Of a stretch of DNA of 64,000 nucleotides, positions 1 through 10,485 are shown piece by piece. Within the stretch, counting starts at the first letter, position 1. Every line of letters begins with the position of its first letter. The notes below the pieces were generated by a model. That model was not told the DNA's origin. It did not search any database and saw only the letters and a program-made list of their open reading frames with translations. This DNA comes from Chitinophagaceae bacterium (GTDB taxonomy: Bacteria; Bacteroidota; Bacteroidia; Chitinophagales; Chitinophagaceae): contig CANGBH010000002.1 of the NCBI GenBank assembly GCA_947451935.1, positions 34,250-98,249 on the forward strand, given 5' to 3'. The position numbers were made by a program, and so were the translations under genes.

Positions 1-1
1 A

Positions 2-1921
2 ATTGATGAAGTAGAACCTGCTGAGAATATTTACAAACGATTTGCAACAGGAGCTATGTCTTTTGGATCAATATCTTGGGAAGCACATACTACCCTAGCG
101 ATTGCAATGAATAGGCTTGGTGGCAAAAGCAATACGGGAGAAGGCGGGGAAGATGAAGTACGTTATACTCTTCTAGAAAATGGGGATTCAATGCGCTCTG
201 CAATTAAGCAAGTAGCTTCTGCACGTTTTGGTGTAACAAGTCAATACTTAACAGAAGCTGATGAACTTCAGATCAAAATGGCACAAGGTGCAAAACCCGG
301 AGAAGGTGGACAATTACCAGGACATAAAGTGGATGATTGGATTGGTCGAGTAAGACACTCTACACCTGGAGTAGGATTAATTTCACCACCACCCCACCAT
401 GATATTTATTCCATTGAAGATTTAGCGCAACTTATTTACGATCTAAAAAATGCAAATAGAAAGGCAAGGATTAGCGTAAAACTAGTATCAAAAGCGGGAG
501 TAGGAACAATTGCGGCAGGTGTTGCCAAAGCAAAAGCAGATGTAGTTCTTATATCAGGCTTTGATGGTGGAACAGGTGCATCTCCAGTGAGCTCTATTAG
601 ACATGCGGGTTTACCTTGGGAACTTGGTTTAGCGGAAGCACATCAAACCTTGGTAAAAAATAAACTCAGAAGTAGAATTGTTTTACAAACTGATGGTCAA
701 CTCAAGACAGGTCGCGATGTAGCTATTGCCACTTTGCTTGGTGCTGAAGAATGGGGAGTTGCTACGGCAGCGCTGGTAGTTGAAGGATGTATTCTTATGC
801 GCAAATGCCATTTGAATACCTGCCCAGTTGGTGTAGCAACACAAGATCCAGAACTTAGAAAACGATTTAATGGAGCAGCAGATTATGTAGTCAACTTCAT
901 TCAGTTCTTAACAAAAGAGTTAAGAGAAATAATGGCTGAAATGGGTTACAAGACTATTGAAGAAATGGTTGGACAAGTTGATGCATTAAAAATGAGAGAA
1001 GATATTTCTCATTGGAAATACAACAAACTAAACTTAACGCCAATTCTTTATAAAGAACCTGCTGATGCTTCTGTTGGTTTATATAAACAAGAAGAGCAAG
1101 ACCATGGTATTGCAGATGTATTGGATTGGAAATTTATAAAGGAAGCCGCTAACGCTTTAGAAAGCCAGGAACCTGTCATTATACATAGTAAAATAAAAAA
1201 TACAGATAGGTCAACCGGAACCATGTTAAGCAATGAGATTACTAAAAAGTATGGTGCGGCTGGATTAAAAGAGGATACCATAACATTGCGGTTAACAGGA
1301 ACAGCTGGACAAAGTTTTGGAGCATTCAATACCCAGGGTGTTACATTAGAATTGGAAGGTGATGCTAATGATTATTTTGGAAAGGGATTGAGTGGCGCTA
1401 AAATGATTATATATCCTCCTAAAGAATCTGTATTTGTAGCAGAAGATAATATCCTAATTGGGAATACTGCGTTTTATGGCGCAACAAGTGGCAGATCGTT
1501 TATTAGAGGAAAAGCTGGAGAGCGATTTGCAGTTAGGAACTCAGGTGCAACAGCCGTTGTAGAAGGTGTAGGAGATCATGGCTGTGAATACATGACTGGT
1601 GGAACAGTTGTAGTACTAGGCGCAACGGGTAGAAACTTTGCAGCTGGAATGAGTGGTGGGATTGCCTATGTATATGATGTACATGGAAATTTCAAAAACC
1701 AGTGCAATCAAGAAATGGTTGATTTAGATCCAATGGATGATGAAGATGTAATAATACTAAAAGGATTATTGGAAGAACATCTGTCTACAACAGGAAGTAG
1801 TGTTGCAAAATTTGTACTAGGTGATTTGGAAAATCAAAAGCTATCTTTTGTAAAAGTGTATCCACGTGACTTTAAAAAGGTCATTCAATCCAATAAATCA
1901 ATAAAGAAGGCATTAATCTAA
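2..1921 (+). CDS. gltB: Glutamate synthase large subunit, C-terminal part (5' end lies outside the window)
   Basis: Reading frame is open from base 2 upstream of the track's ATG at 56 ([25 protein letters not shown]...). Contains [38 protein letters not shown] and a C-terminal GXGXG-repeat domain. Confidence 0.96.
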   Translation: MDEVEPAENIYKRFATGAMSFGSISWEAHTTLAIAMNRLGGKSNTGEGGEDEVRYTLLENGDSMRSAIKQVASARFGVTSQYLTEADELQIKMAQGAKPGEGGQLPGHKVDDWIGRVRHSTPGVGLISPPPHHDIYSIEDLAQLIYDLKNANRKARISVKLVSKAGVGTIAAGVAKAKADVVLISGFDGGTGASPVSSIRHAGLPWELGLAEAHQTLVKNKLRSRIVLQTDGQLKTGRDVAIATLLGAEEWGVATAALVVEGCILMRKCHLNTCPVGVATQDPELRKRFNGAADYVVNFIQFLTKELREIMAEMGYKTIEEMVGQVDALKMREDISHWKYNKLNLTPILYKEPADASVGLYKQEEQDHGIADVLDWKFIKEAANALESQEPVIIHSKIKNTDRSTGTMLSNEITKKYGAAGLKEDTITLRLTGTAGQSFGAFNTQGVTLELEGDANDYFGKGLSGAKMIIYPPKESVFVAEDNILIGNTAFYGATSGRSFIRGKAGERFAVRNSGATAVVEGVGDHGCEYMTGGTVVVLGATGRNFAAGMSGGIAYVYDVHGNFKNQCNQEMVDLDPMDDEDVIILKGLLEEHLSTTGSSVAKFVLGDLENQKLSFVKVYPRDFKKVIQSNKSIKKALI

Positions 1922-1943
1922 TTAATTTGTTAATTGAAACGAT

Positions 1944-3437
1944 ATGGGAAAACCAACGGGTTTTTTAGAATTCCAACGATCTAATCCAAAGAAGATCACC
2001 GTAGCAGAAAGGATAACAAACTACAATGAGTTTGTTAAGCCATTTGAGGATACTGAATTAAATAAACAGGCAGCTAGATGCATGAACTGTGGTGTTCCTT
2101 TTTGTCATCATGGATGTCCACTTGGTAACGTAATTCCGGAATTTAATGATGCAGTGTATCAAAAAAATTGGGAAGAGGCATACGAAATACTAACTTCTAC
2201 CAATAACTTTCCTGAGTTCACTGGAAGAATTTGTCCCGCTCCTTGCGAAAGCTCTTGTGTACTAGGCATCAATCAGCCACCTGTGAGCATTGAGGATATT
2301 GAAAAGCATATTATTGAAATAGCTTTTGATAAAGGATATGTTAAGCCTAAAAAACCAAACCTACGTAGCGGTAAGAAAGTAGCCGTGGTAGGAAGCGGTC
2401 CTGCAGGGATGGCAGCTGCCGCACAACTTAATCAAGCTGGACATGCTGTGGTTGTATTTGAGCGCGATGAAAAACCAGGAGGATTACTACGCTATGGAAT
2501 TCCAGACTTCAAACTGGAGAAAAATGTAGTGGATCGTAGAATTAATCTGATGAAAGAAGAGGGCATTGAATTTAAGTGCAATGCTAATGTGGGTGTAAAT
2601 ATTGGGATGAACGATCTTTTAAGAGATTATAATGCGGTTGTTTTAGCAGGTGGTTCAACTGTTCCAAGAGATTTGCAAATACCAGGCAGAGAGCTTAATG
2701 GTGTTCATTTTGCCATGCACTTTTTAAAACAACAAAATAAATTGGTTGCAGGATCCGATCCATTTGCAAACGGTACCATTGAAAGCAATATAGCATCGGC
2801 ACAAATTAATGCTAAGGGAAAACGCGTAGTAGTAATTGGAGGCGGTGACACAGGGAGTGATTGTGTAGGAACATCTAATAGACAAGGCGCAGCCAATGTA
2901 TTACAATTTGAGCTTCTACCTAAACCACCAGAGAATAGAACTCAAATCATGCCATGGCCTACTTACCCGATGCTACTCAAAACAACATCTTCACACGAAG
3001 AAGGCTGTGATAGAGCTTGGGCCATAGCAACCAAAGAGTTTATTGGTGATAAAGATGGAAATTTATCCGCTATCAAAACAGTTGAATTAGATTGGAAATC
3101 TGAAGACGGAAAGCCTAGCCGTTTTGTTGAACGACCAGATTCTGAAAAAATCATCCCATGTGAGCTAGTTTTATTGGCAATGGGATTTGTAGCACCTCAA
3201 AAAGAAGGGATGCTTGAAGAATCTGATGTGGCAACCGACGACAGAGGAAATGTTTTAGCAACTGAAAAGGACTATAAAACAAACCTTGGTAAAGTGTTCG
3301 CTTGTGGTGATATGAGAAGAGGCCAATCCCTTGTTGTTTGGGCAATAAGCGAAGGAAGAGAATGCGCACGAAAAATAGATGAATTCTTAATGGGTGAATC
3401 AATGCTTGAATCAAAAGATAAGAGTTTATTGATTTAA
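1944..3437 (+). CDS. gltD: Glutamate synthase small subunit (NADPH, FAD/Fe-S)
   Basis: N-terminal CMNCGVPFCHHGCPLGN and CPAPCESSCVLG; VVGSGPAGMAAA and VVIGGGDTGSDC dinucleotide-binding motifs; directly downstream of gltB. Confidence 0.96.
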   Translation: MGKPTGFLEFQRSNPKKITVAERITNYNEFVKPFEDTELNKQAARCMNCGVPFCHHGCPLGNVIPEFNDAVYQKNWEEAYEILTSTNNFPEFTGRICPAPCESSCVLGINQPPVSIEDIEKHIIEIAFDKGYVKPKKPNLRSGKKVAVVGSGPAGMAAAAQLNQAGHAVVVFERDEKPGGLLRYGIPDFKLEKNVVDRRINLMKEEGIEFKCNANVGVNIGMNDLLRDYNAVVLAGGSTVPRDLQIPGRELNGVHFAMHFLKQQNKLVAGSDPFANGTIESNIASAQINAKGKRVVVIGGGDTGSDCVGTSNRQGAANVLQFELLPKPPENRTQIMPWPTYPMLLKTTSSHEEGCDRAWAIATKEFIGDKDGNLSAIKTVELDWKSEDGKPSRFVERPDSEKIIPCELVLLAMGFVAPQKEGMLEESDVATDDRGNVLATEKDYKTNLGKVFACGDMRRGQSLVVWAISEGRECARKIDEFLMGESMLESKDKSLLI

Positions 3438-3458
3438 GCCCCTAAAATATGCCTTCAA

Positions 3459-3490
3459 AAAAAGACCGAATCGCTTCGGTCTTTTTTTTA
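3459..3490 (+). terminator. Intrinsic terminator after gltD
   Basis: AAAGACCGAA-TCGC-TTCGGTCTTT stem followed by a T run. Confidence 0.85.
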
Positions 3491-3648
3491 CAACACCTTA
3501 TATATTATTAATTATTATATGTGTTTTATTTTGAAAATTAGTTTTCCACATTAAATTTTAAAATATTTCATAAATCATTGATTAACAATTATATATTATC
3601 ATAATAAAACATATTATATATTTTCATATGTATTATAAATTGTAATAA

Positions 3649-3682
3649 TTTGACGTTAAGGGTTACTTTTTTGCTATTTTCG
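3649..3682 (+). promoter_or_regulatory. Candidate Bacteroidota-type promoter for amt
   Basis: TTTG (3649-3652), 22-nt spacer, TATTTTCG (3675-3682, near TAnnTTTG), about 38 nt before the ATG at 3721. Confidence 0.4.
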
Positions 3683-3720
3683 CATTTATAAATACATTAT
3701 TAACACAAAACTTGCTTACA

Positions 3721-5097
3721 ATGAATTCAAAAGTATTTAGAGATCGGTTACCATTCTTCGTTCTGGCACTAGTTTCAATTGCTGCCATTTTTGTTCCTGT
3801 TTTACCAAACTTTGAAGACAAGGCTGGTGTGTACAATGGAGCAGATATAACCTGGGTATTAATCGCGACTGCCCTAGTATTTCTCATGACGCCTGGATTG
3901 GCATTCTTCTATGGGGGAATGGTTCATCGTAAGAACGTGATTTCTACGATGATTAAAAGCACTGTAGCAGCAGGTGTTGTTACTGTTATTTGGGTATCAT
4001 TTGGCTATAGTCTATGCTTCGGTGATACTATGGGTGGATTTGTAGGAAACCCAATGACACATTTTTTCTTTAAAGACGTTAATAATACTGCTCCTTGGAG
4101 CCTCGCCCCTACGATTCCAAAAACGTTATTCTCCCTTTTCCAATTGATGTTTGCTATCATCACACCCGGACTAGTAGTTGGTGCGTTGGCAGAGAGGGTT
4201 AAGTTTACCTCTTACATTCTTTTCATCATCTTATTTAGCATATTCGTATATGCTCCCCTAGCCCATTGGAGCTGGCATCCAGAAGGATTCTTGTTTAAGA
4301 TGGGTGCATTGGATTTTGCTGGTGGTACTGTTGTACATATTTCAGCTGGTTGCGCTGCTCTTGCAGGTGCGCTAGTTCTTAAACGCAGAAAAGTACATAT
4401 GGAACGCACTGAAATTCCTCCAGCAAACGTACCATACGTTTTAATTGGAACTGGATTGCTATGGTTTGGTTGGTTTGGATTCAATGCAGGTTCTGCATTA
4501 GGTGCAAACGGACTTGCTGTTTCAGCTTTTGCAACAACAAATACAGCTGCAGCTGCTGCTGGTCTTTCCTGGATGTTCTTTGATGTACTTAAAGGCAAAA
4601 AACCATCTGTCATGGGATTTTGTATCGGTGCAGTAGTTGGTCTAGTTGCGATCACACCAGGAGCTGGATTCGTTGGAATTCCTCAAAGTATCTTTATTGG
4701 TGTAATTGCAGCAATCATTTCAAACATTGCCGTGTATTACAAACAAAAATCTACCCTTGATGATGCATTGGACGTATTCCCTTGCCATGGTATCGGTGGC
4801 ATGGTTGGTATGATACTAACTGGAATTTTTGCTACGAAAGCAGTGAACAGCGCTGGAAATGATGGTTTGTTCTATGGTAATGCGGAGTTCTTTTTCACTC
4901 AGCTTAAAGCTACAGCAATAGCTGTTATATATTCATTTGTTGTATCCTTCTTGATTTTCAAACTCATTAATCTAATTCAACCATTAAGGGTTAGTGTAGA
5001 AGAAGAAGAAATGGGATTGGATGAATCTCAACATGATGAGAAGTACACTCAAGGAACATTACTGATGAAAAATCGAGAGGTTGAAATCGAAGACTAA
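3721..5097 (+). CDS. amt: Ammonium transporter (Amt family)
   Basis: GLAFFYGGMVHRKNVISTM, GGTVVHISAG, FGWFGFNAGSAL and HGIGGMVG motifs. The track start at 3712 is TTG; ATG at 3721 is the likelier start. Confidence 0.94.
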   Translation: MNSKVFRDRLPFFVLALVSIAAIFVPVLPNFEDKAGVYNGADITWVLIATALVFLMTPGLAFFYGGMVHRKNVISTMIKSTVAAGVVTVIWVSFGYSLCFGDTMGGFVGNPMTHFFFKDVNNTAPWSLAPTIPKTLFSLFQLMFAIITPGLVVGALAERVKFTSYILFIILFSIFVYAPLAHWSWHPEGFLFKMGALDFAGGTVVHISAGCAALAGALVLKRRKVHMERTEIPPANVPYVLIGTGLLWFGWFGFNAGSALGANGLAVSAFATTNTAAAAAGLSWMFFDVLKGKKPSVMGFCIGAVVGLVAITPGAGFVGIPQSIFIGVIAAIISNIAVYYKQKSTLDDALDVFPCHGIGGMVGMILTGIFATKAVNSAGNDGLFYGNAEFFFTQLKATAIAVIYSFVVSFLIFKLINLIQPLRVSVEEEEMGLDESQHDEKYTQGTLLMKNREVEIED

Positions 5098-5180
5098 ATA
5101 AAAGGGTACAGCGCGAGGTAAAGTTGTACAAGAACATTTACCTATGCCATACCCCATTTTTAAAACTAAAAACTTAAACA

Positions 5181-6251
5181 ATGTTACGAAAACTTTACGT
5201 AATCGGAATTTTCATGCTCTCTTTAGTCAATGTAAATGCACAAGACAGCACCGCAACACCTGAAAAAAAATCAAATTTTACTTTCTCTGGCTACATTGAT
5301 GGTTACTTTAGGTCTGATTTCAGCAAAAACGTATCAAATAACAGAACAAGTTTTACCAATTCAACTGGAAAATTAGCCCTAGGTATGGCTTCTGTAAAAG
5401 TGGATTATGCGGTAAAAAAGTTTTCAGCAACGCTAGATCTAGGAGTAGGTAAAAGAGCAAAGGAATTTGCGTATAACGATAAAGGAATTCTGTCCAATAT
5501 CAAACAACTTTATGTTTCGTATGCTCCTGCAGATTGGATTAAATTCACTGGTGGTACTTGGGGAACACATGTTGGCTATGAAGTATTGGATCCAATGGCA
5601 AACAGGAACTACAGCATGTCTTATATGTTCTCTTGGGGACCGTTTCTTCACACTGGTGTAAAAACTGAATTAACTTTTGGTAAGTCTGGCTTTATGTTAG
5701 GTGTAGCAAATCCGACCGACTACAGAGATGTGCCATCAGATAACAAGAAAGCGTTACTCTTCCAATATACTTATGCGTTTTCTGACAATGTAAAGCTATT
5801 CCTAAACTATGTAGGCGGTCAACGTCCAACAGACTCTGCAAAAGTAAATCAGTTTGACATAGTATTTACCGCTAAGCTAAGTGACAAAGTAAATGTTGCC
5901 TACAACGGAACACTTAACAAATCAAAAACACAAATGGCGGAAGTATACGCAGATGCTAAGTCATGGGGTGGTTCGGCTTTCTACATCAACTATGATCCAC
6001 TTGAAAAATTTGGTATTACGTTGAGAACTGAAATTTTCAATGATAAGAACCAACTTGCAGCGCTTAGTTCTGCAGCATATGGATCTAGCATTTTCGCTAA
6101 TACCATTTCTGGAAATATTCGCCTTGGCTCGTTCACTATTATTCCTGAACTTAGATTAGAATCAGCGAATAAAAATATATTCTATGCAAAAGATGGAGGT
6201 GAAAAAGGAAGTGCTTCTAATTTCCTTCTAGCAGCATATTATAAATTCTAA
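5181..6251 (+). CDS. Outer-membrane beta-barrel protein (porin-like)
   Basis: Signal peptide ending in NVNAQ; FTFSGYIDGYFRSDF; aromatic/alternating beta strands; C-terminal LLAAYYKF. Confidence 0.8.
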   Translation: MLRKLYVIGIFMLSLVNVNAQDSTATPEKKSNFTFSGYIDGYFRSDFSKNVSNNRTSFTNSTGKLALGMASVKVDYAVKKFSATLDLGVGKRAKEFAYNDKGILSNIKQLYVSYAPADWIKFTGGTWGTHVGYEVLDPMANRNYSMSYMFSWGPFLHTGVKTELTFGKSGFMLGVANPTDYRDVPSDNKKALLFQYTYAFSDNVKLFLNYVGGQRPTDSAKVNQFDIVFTAKLSDKVNVAYNGTLNKSKTQMAEVYADAKSWGGSAFYINYDPLEKFGITLRTEIFNDKNQLAALSSAAYGSSIFANTISGNIRLGSFTIIPELRLESANKNIFYAKDGGEKGSASNFLLAAYYKF

Positions 6252-6277
6252 TTATATATAGCTTAAACCGTACTTTA

Positions 6278-6312
6278 AAAAAAGAGAGGGACAAATGTCC
6301 CTCTCTTTTTTT
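6278..6312. terminator. Bidirectional intrinsic terminator between the porin gene and der
   Basis: AAAAGAGAGGGACA-AA-TGTCCCTCTCTTTT between convergent genes, with A and T runs on either side. Confidence 0.88.
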
Positions 6313-7619
6313 TATTTCTTTCTAAAAAATATTCGTACGGGAACTCCCTTGAAATTAAATTTTTCTCGGAGCTTATTCTCCAAGTAATTTTTATATGGAG
6401 TTTTGATATCGTCTGGATGATTTGCAAAAAAGGCGAAACTAGGAACTACAGTAGGAATTTGAGTAACGAATTTAATCTTAATTGCATTTCCCCTAACAAC
6501 AGGAGGATGATGCGCTTCAATAACTTTTAGCATTTCATCATTCAATGCTGATGTAGGCACTTTTCTTTTTCTGTTTTCAAAAACCTCAAGTCCAACTTCA
6601 ATTACCTTAAAAATTCTAGTCTTCTCAGTTGCTGAAATAAATAAAATAGGCAAATCAGTAAAAGGAGCTAATCGATTTTTCATTTCCTTTTCAAAATCTC
6701 TAGAGGTATTCGTAACCTTCTCTACTAAGTCCCACTTATTTACAATAAATACAATACCCTTTCCTTTTTTTATAGCAAGCGAAAAAATATTTAAATCTTG
6801 TTGTGTAATGCCATTTTCTGCATCAATCATCATTAAGCAAACGTCGGCTTCATCCATCGCTTTGATTGCTCGTATAACGGAATAAAACTCTATATCTTCA
6901 TGCACCTTGTTCTTTCTCCGTATACCTGCGGTATCAATCAGAACAAACTCTTTTTGGAATAACTTATAATGCGTATGAATGGTATCTCTTGTAGTACCTG
7001 CTATAGCACTTACAATAGTACGTTCTGTTCCAACTAGGGCATTAAGCAGGGATGATTTGCCTACATTAGGTTGACCAATGATGGCAAACTTAGGAAGCTC
7101 GGTAGATAATGGCTCGAGTTCAACATCAATTAGGCTTGCAATCTCATCTAATAAATCCCCTGTACCACTGCCCGAAATAGATGAAAGAAAGAATGTGTTT
7201 TTAAAACCAAGTCCATAAAATTCAGTAGCCGATAACATCCTTTCATTATTGTCCACTTTATTCACTACCAAAAAAACTGGTTTTTTTGATTTGCGAAGAA
7301 GCTTTGCCATAGCCTCATCAAGATGTGTGATACCGGTTGTAACATCACACATAAAAACAATGGCATTAGCTTCTTCGACAGCTATTACCACTTGCTTTCG
7401 GATCTCTCTCTCAAAAACATCATCGCTATCTGGCACGAAACCACCAGTATCAATGACATTGAATGACTTACCATTCCATTCGCTAATACCATATTGTCTA
7501 TCGCGTGTAACGCCAGAGGTATCTTCTACAATAGCCTTTCTTTCCTCTAACAGCCTATTAAAAAATGTACTCTTCCCAACATTTGGTCGCCCTACTATCG
7601 CTAATGTAAACCCACTCAT
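6312..7619 (-). CDS. der: Ribosome biogenesis GTPase Der (EngA)
   Basis: Two GTPase domains: GRPNVGKSTFFN/DTGG/NKVD and GQPNVGKSSLLN/DTAGIRRK/NKWD. Confidence 0.97.
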   Translation of the reverse strand: MSGFTLAIVGRPNVGKSTFFNRLLEERKAIVEDTSGVTRDRQYGISEWNGKSFNVIDTGGFVPDSDDVFEREIRKQVVIAVEEANAIVFMCDVTTGITHLDEAMAKLLRKSKKPVFLVVNKVDNNERMLSATEFYGLGFKNTFFLSSISGSGTGDLLDEIASLIDVELEPLSTELPKFAIIGQPNVGKSSLLNALVGTERTIVSAIAGTTRDTIHTHYKLFQKEFVLIDTAGIRRKNKVHEDIEFYSVIRAIKAMDEADVCLMMIDAENGITQQDLNIFSLAIKKGKGIVFIVNKWDLVEKVTNTSRDFEKEMKNRLAPFTDLPILFISATEKTRIFKVIEVGLEVFENRKRKVPTSALNDEMLKVIEAHHPPVVRGNAIKIKFVTQIPTVVPSFAFFANHPDDIKTPYKNYLENKLREKFNFKGVPVRIFFRKK

Positions 7620-7706
7620 TGTATTCTATTAAATTCTTTACGTATCAATATTGAAATAAAATCTTACTTATTATTTTTATTATATAGAAGCTCGTTTTTA
7701 AACCCC

Positions 7707-8600
7707 TTATTGGGCATACCCATATTCTTTGAGATACAAATCATTGTTGCGCCAATTTGCACGAACCTTGATGTATAACTGCAAGAATATTTTTCTTCCC
7801 AAAAATGATTCTAACGAAATCCTAGATTCTGTCCCCAGTTTCTTTATCATTAACCCACCTTGCCCTAATAAAATTGCTTTCTGAGATTCCCGTTGAACGA
7901 TGATATCTGCAGTAATTTTAATTAAGGTATTTTTTTCTTCAAACCCTTGTACCATTACGGTAGTTTGGTAAGGGATTTCTTGATCAAACAATTCAAATAT
8001 TTTTTCTCGAATTAACTCTCCGGCAAAAAACTTGGTGGGCATGTCTGTCAAGTCTTCTTCGCCAAAGAAAGGATCTCCTTCTGGCAAGTAACTTACTATC
8101 AACTTAACCAGTTCGTCCGTATTAATCTTTTTAGCTGCAGAGATAACTATTGCTTTTTTACAATATGATTTAGCTGAAAAAAAGTCAACTGCCTCTTGGA
8201 TTTTCGGAGGCTTAACCATATCACTTTTATTTAACACCACGATACACGGAACATGCAATTTAAGGGGTGAAAACAATTCATCTAACAGGGTTAAATCATC
8301 CCTAAGGTCTGCGATTAGCAAACATACATCTGCATCCTCCATACTAGATTTAACAGCACGCATCATTTTCTCATGCAGCTTATATTGAGGTTCTATGATA
8401 CCAGGCGTATCAGAAAAAACAATTTGATAATCAGGTCCATTTAAAAAAGCACGTATACGATGCCTAGTTGTTTGCACCTTAGAAGACACAATAGCAAGCT
8501 TCTCTCCTACTAAAGCGTTGAGTAGAGTACTTTTCCCTGCATTAGGCTTACCTAATATATTTACGAAACCAGACCTCATCATTAGCTGCAAAGGTAACAC
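7707..8600 (-). CDS. era: GTPase Era
   Basis: GKPNAGKSTLLNALVGEKLAIVSSKVQTTRHRI, SDTPG and C-terminal KH-like GQGGLMIKKLG. Real start may be MRSGFV, a few codons inside the track ORF. Confidence 0.95.
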   Translation of the reverse strand: MLPLQLMMRSGFVNILGKPNAGKSTLLNALVGEKLAIVSSKVQTTRHRIRAFLNGPDYQIVFSDTPGIIEPQYKLHEKMMRAVKSSMEDADVCLLIADLRDDLTLLDELFSPLKLHVPCIVVLNKSDMVKPPKIQEAVDFFSAKSYCKKAIVISAAKKINTDELVKLIVSYLPEGDPFFGEEDLTDMPTKFFAGELIREKIFELFDQEIPYQTTVMVQGFEEKNTLIKITADIIVQRESQKAILLGQGGLMIKKLGTESRISLESFLGRKIFLQLYIKVRANWRNNDLYLKEYGYAQ

Positions 8601-8647
8601 AGTAATAATTGTTTTGACTATAATTGATTTTAAGTGTAGATTTGCAT

Positions 8648-8719
<72 letters not shown>

Positions 8720-8741
8720 CATAAATTTGCTTAAAAAGCAT

Positions 8742-8788
8742 AAAAAAGGCACAAAAAGAGAGATTTCTCCTGATTGTGCCTTTTTTTA
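8742..8788. terminator. Intrinsic terminator between the tRNA and convergent GIN-domain genes
   Basis: AAAAAAGGCACAA ... TTGTGCCTTTTTTT inverted repeat. Confidence 0.8.
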
Positions 8789-8808
8789 TGTACTTACTAG
8801 CCCGTTTT

Positions 8809-9525
8809 TTAGTGATGCGAAATATTACTTGCCCCTGAGGATGAGCGCCCAACTTTTTCAGGATTACCACGATATTCAATATCACTCGCACCAGATGCCG
8901 TTGCTTTAATTGATTTTTGAACCGTTAATTGAATTTTTGAAGCCCCTGAAGCAGAAAGAACTGCGTCATCTGTAACCAAGGAGAAGCCATTAAAATCACT
9001 TGCTCCTGATGTCTTTAGTGTAATTGCGTGTACATTCCCCTCCATTTTAATGTCTGAAGCTCCACTTTGATCGACTTGTATTGAACCAGCTTCTATTGTT
9101 CCACGGAAATCTGAAGCCCCACTAAGAGTCAACGTTAAGGCTTCAGTACGTAATGAACCTACTATATTTATATTAGATGCACCTGATGCACTAATGTCCT
9201 TTAGAAAAGGTGCTGAAACATACACTTTTATACTTCGATCACTTGAATTTATTCCCCATACAATTCTTTCTTTACGTGACACCCTCAATACACCATCAAC
9301 AACAGTAGTTTTAATTTGATCTTCATTACCATTATGTGAAGTGCTGATCGCTAACTTAAAATCATCTGACTGAGAAAAATATACAGTAAATAGTCCACTG
9401 ACACTTAGTGAGTGAAATTTTTCAACAGGACGTTCAACAGCTTGACTGTCGTGTACAACTAGTTGCTTTTGTCCAAATGAGGTAAGGCTTGTTATTGAAA
9501 TGAAAAATAGTAGCAGTGATTTCAT
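8809..9525 (-). CDS. GIN domain (DUF2807) protein, putative exported beta-helix protein
   Basis: Signal peptide; repeated SGASDI/SGASNI units (LTLSGASDF, IQVDQSGASDI, LKTSGASDF, LSASGASKI). Confidence 0.85.
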   Translation of the reverse strand: MKSLLLFFISITSLTSFGQKQLVVHDSQAVERPVEKFHSLSVSGLFTVYFSQSDDFKLAISTSHNGNEDQIKTTVVDGVLRVSRKERIVWGINSSDRSIKVYVSAPFLKDISASGASNINIVGSLRTEALTLTLSGASDFRGTIEAGSIQVDQSGASDIKMEGNVHAITLKTSGASDFNGFSLVTDDAVLSASGASKIQLTVQKSIKATASGASDIEYRGNPEKVGRSSSGASNISHH

Positions 9526-9538
9526 GATTTTTATTTTA

Positions 9539-10231
9539 TTAAATTCTTTTAATTTTCCCAGATCCTGATGAGGATGAAGAAATTAACTGTGGGTTTCCTT
9601 TATAGATAAAATTACCTGATCCGCTAATTGATACATTTAATGAATGATTAACGGTGATTTGGGAATTACCAGAACCACTTTTTGAAAATTCACAATCATC
9701 TACTACTAGATCAAAACATTGTACATTACCAGAACCACTAGATCGAACTATCGCCTTCTCTAAATTTCCGGCAAGCCGAATATTTGAAGAACCAGCACTT
9801 TCGATTGTAAGAGTTCCCACATTAATTCTTCCAGTAACATTCCCAGAACCAGCAATATTTAAGTCTAACAGATCCGATTTTAAAACACTATCAAAAGTGA
9901 TTTTACCCGATCCGGCTGTCGAAATACTTTCTAACAAAGGTGCATAAACAATAACTTGATATCCGCCAGTTAATGTGTTCCACTCACTAGAAAGTATACT
10001 TTTCCCCTTCTTATGATAGATAAATAATTGATCCCCTTTAATTTCTGTAATAATATCCTCTGGATCTTTCCCTTGAATTTGAACTGAATAAGATGAGGAA
10101 GTAGAAAACACAAAATCAATCCCTCCTTTTATGTCAACTTTTTGAAATGCTTCAAGGGATCGATCCACTTTTTCCTGAGCAGATACAAACAATGAAACGG
10201 ATAAGAATAGCACTAGAACGTTTAGACGCAT
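9539..10231 (-). CDS. GIN domain (DUF2807) protein, paralog of the downstream gene
   Basis: Signal peptide ending in VSAQ; repeated GSGN/GSSN/GSGK units (IAGSGNVTGRI, SAGSSNIRLAG, SSGSGNVQCF, SKSGSGNSQI). Confidence 0.85.
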   Translation of the reverse strand: MRLNVLVLFLSVSLFVSAQEKVDRSLEAFQKVDIKGGIDFVFSTSSSYSVQIQGKDPEDIITEIKGDQLFIYHKKGKSILSSEWNTLTGGYQVIVYAPLLESISTAGSGKITFDSVLKSDLLDLNIAGSGNVTGRINVGTLTIESAGSSNIRLAGNLEKAIVRSSGSGNVQCFDLVVDDCEFSKSGSGNSQITVNHSLNVSISGSGNFIYKGNPQLISSSSSGSGKIKRI

Positions 10232-10316
10232 AGAGATGTTTTTTAAGTATACGTTGATGTGAAGTGAAAGTTACAAAAATAAAAAAGTGAATAAGCCCTA
10301 TTATCGATTAATGCTT

Positions 10317-10324
10317 TACTTTTG
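10317..10324 (+). promoter_or_regulatory. Candidate -7 element of a Bacteroidota promoter for the TPP riboswitch transcript
   Basis: TACTTTTG exactly matches TAnnTTTG, immediately upstream of the aptamer. No clear -33 TTTG. Confidence 0.5.
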
Positions 10325-10325
10325 T

Positions 10326-10414
10326 AGCTGTTCCGGGGTGCTGAGGGTCAAACCAAGGCTGAGATTAAACCCGTAGAACCTGATCAGGATAATGCCTGCG
10401 CAGGGAAGGACAGA
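10326..10414 (+). promoter_or_regulatory. TPP riboswitch (THI element)
   Basis: Conserved core GGGGTGCTGAG...GGCTGAGATTAAACCCGTAGAACCTGATCAGGATAATGCCTGCGCAGGGAAGGA. Confidence 0.97.
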
Positions 10415-10485
10415 GCCGCTATACTCTCCTTTCCTGTTTTTGTAAACCAACCTGAAGCAAAGTCTTCAGAAAAACAAAAACAGTT

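Noticed and set aside
9654-9947. 97-aa plus-strand ORF rich in LPEP repeats
   Set aside because: Antisense translation of the GSGN repeats in the GIN-domain gene.
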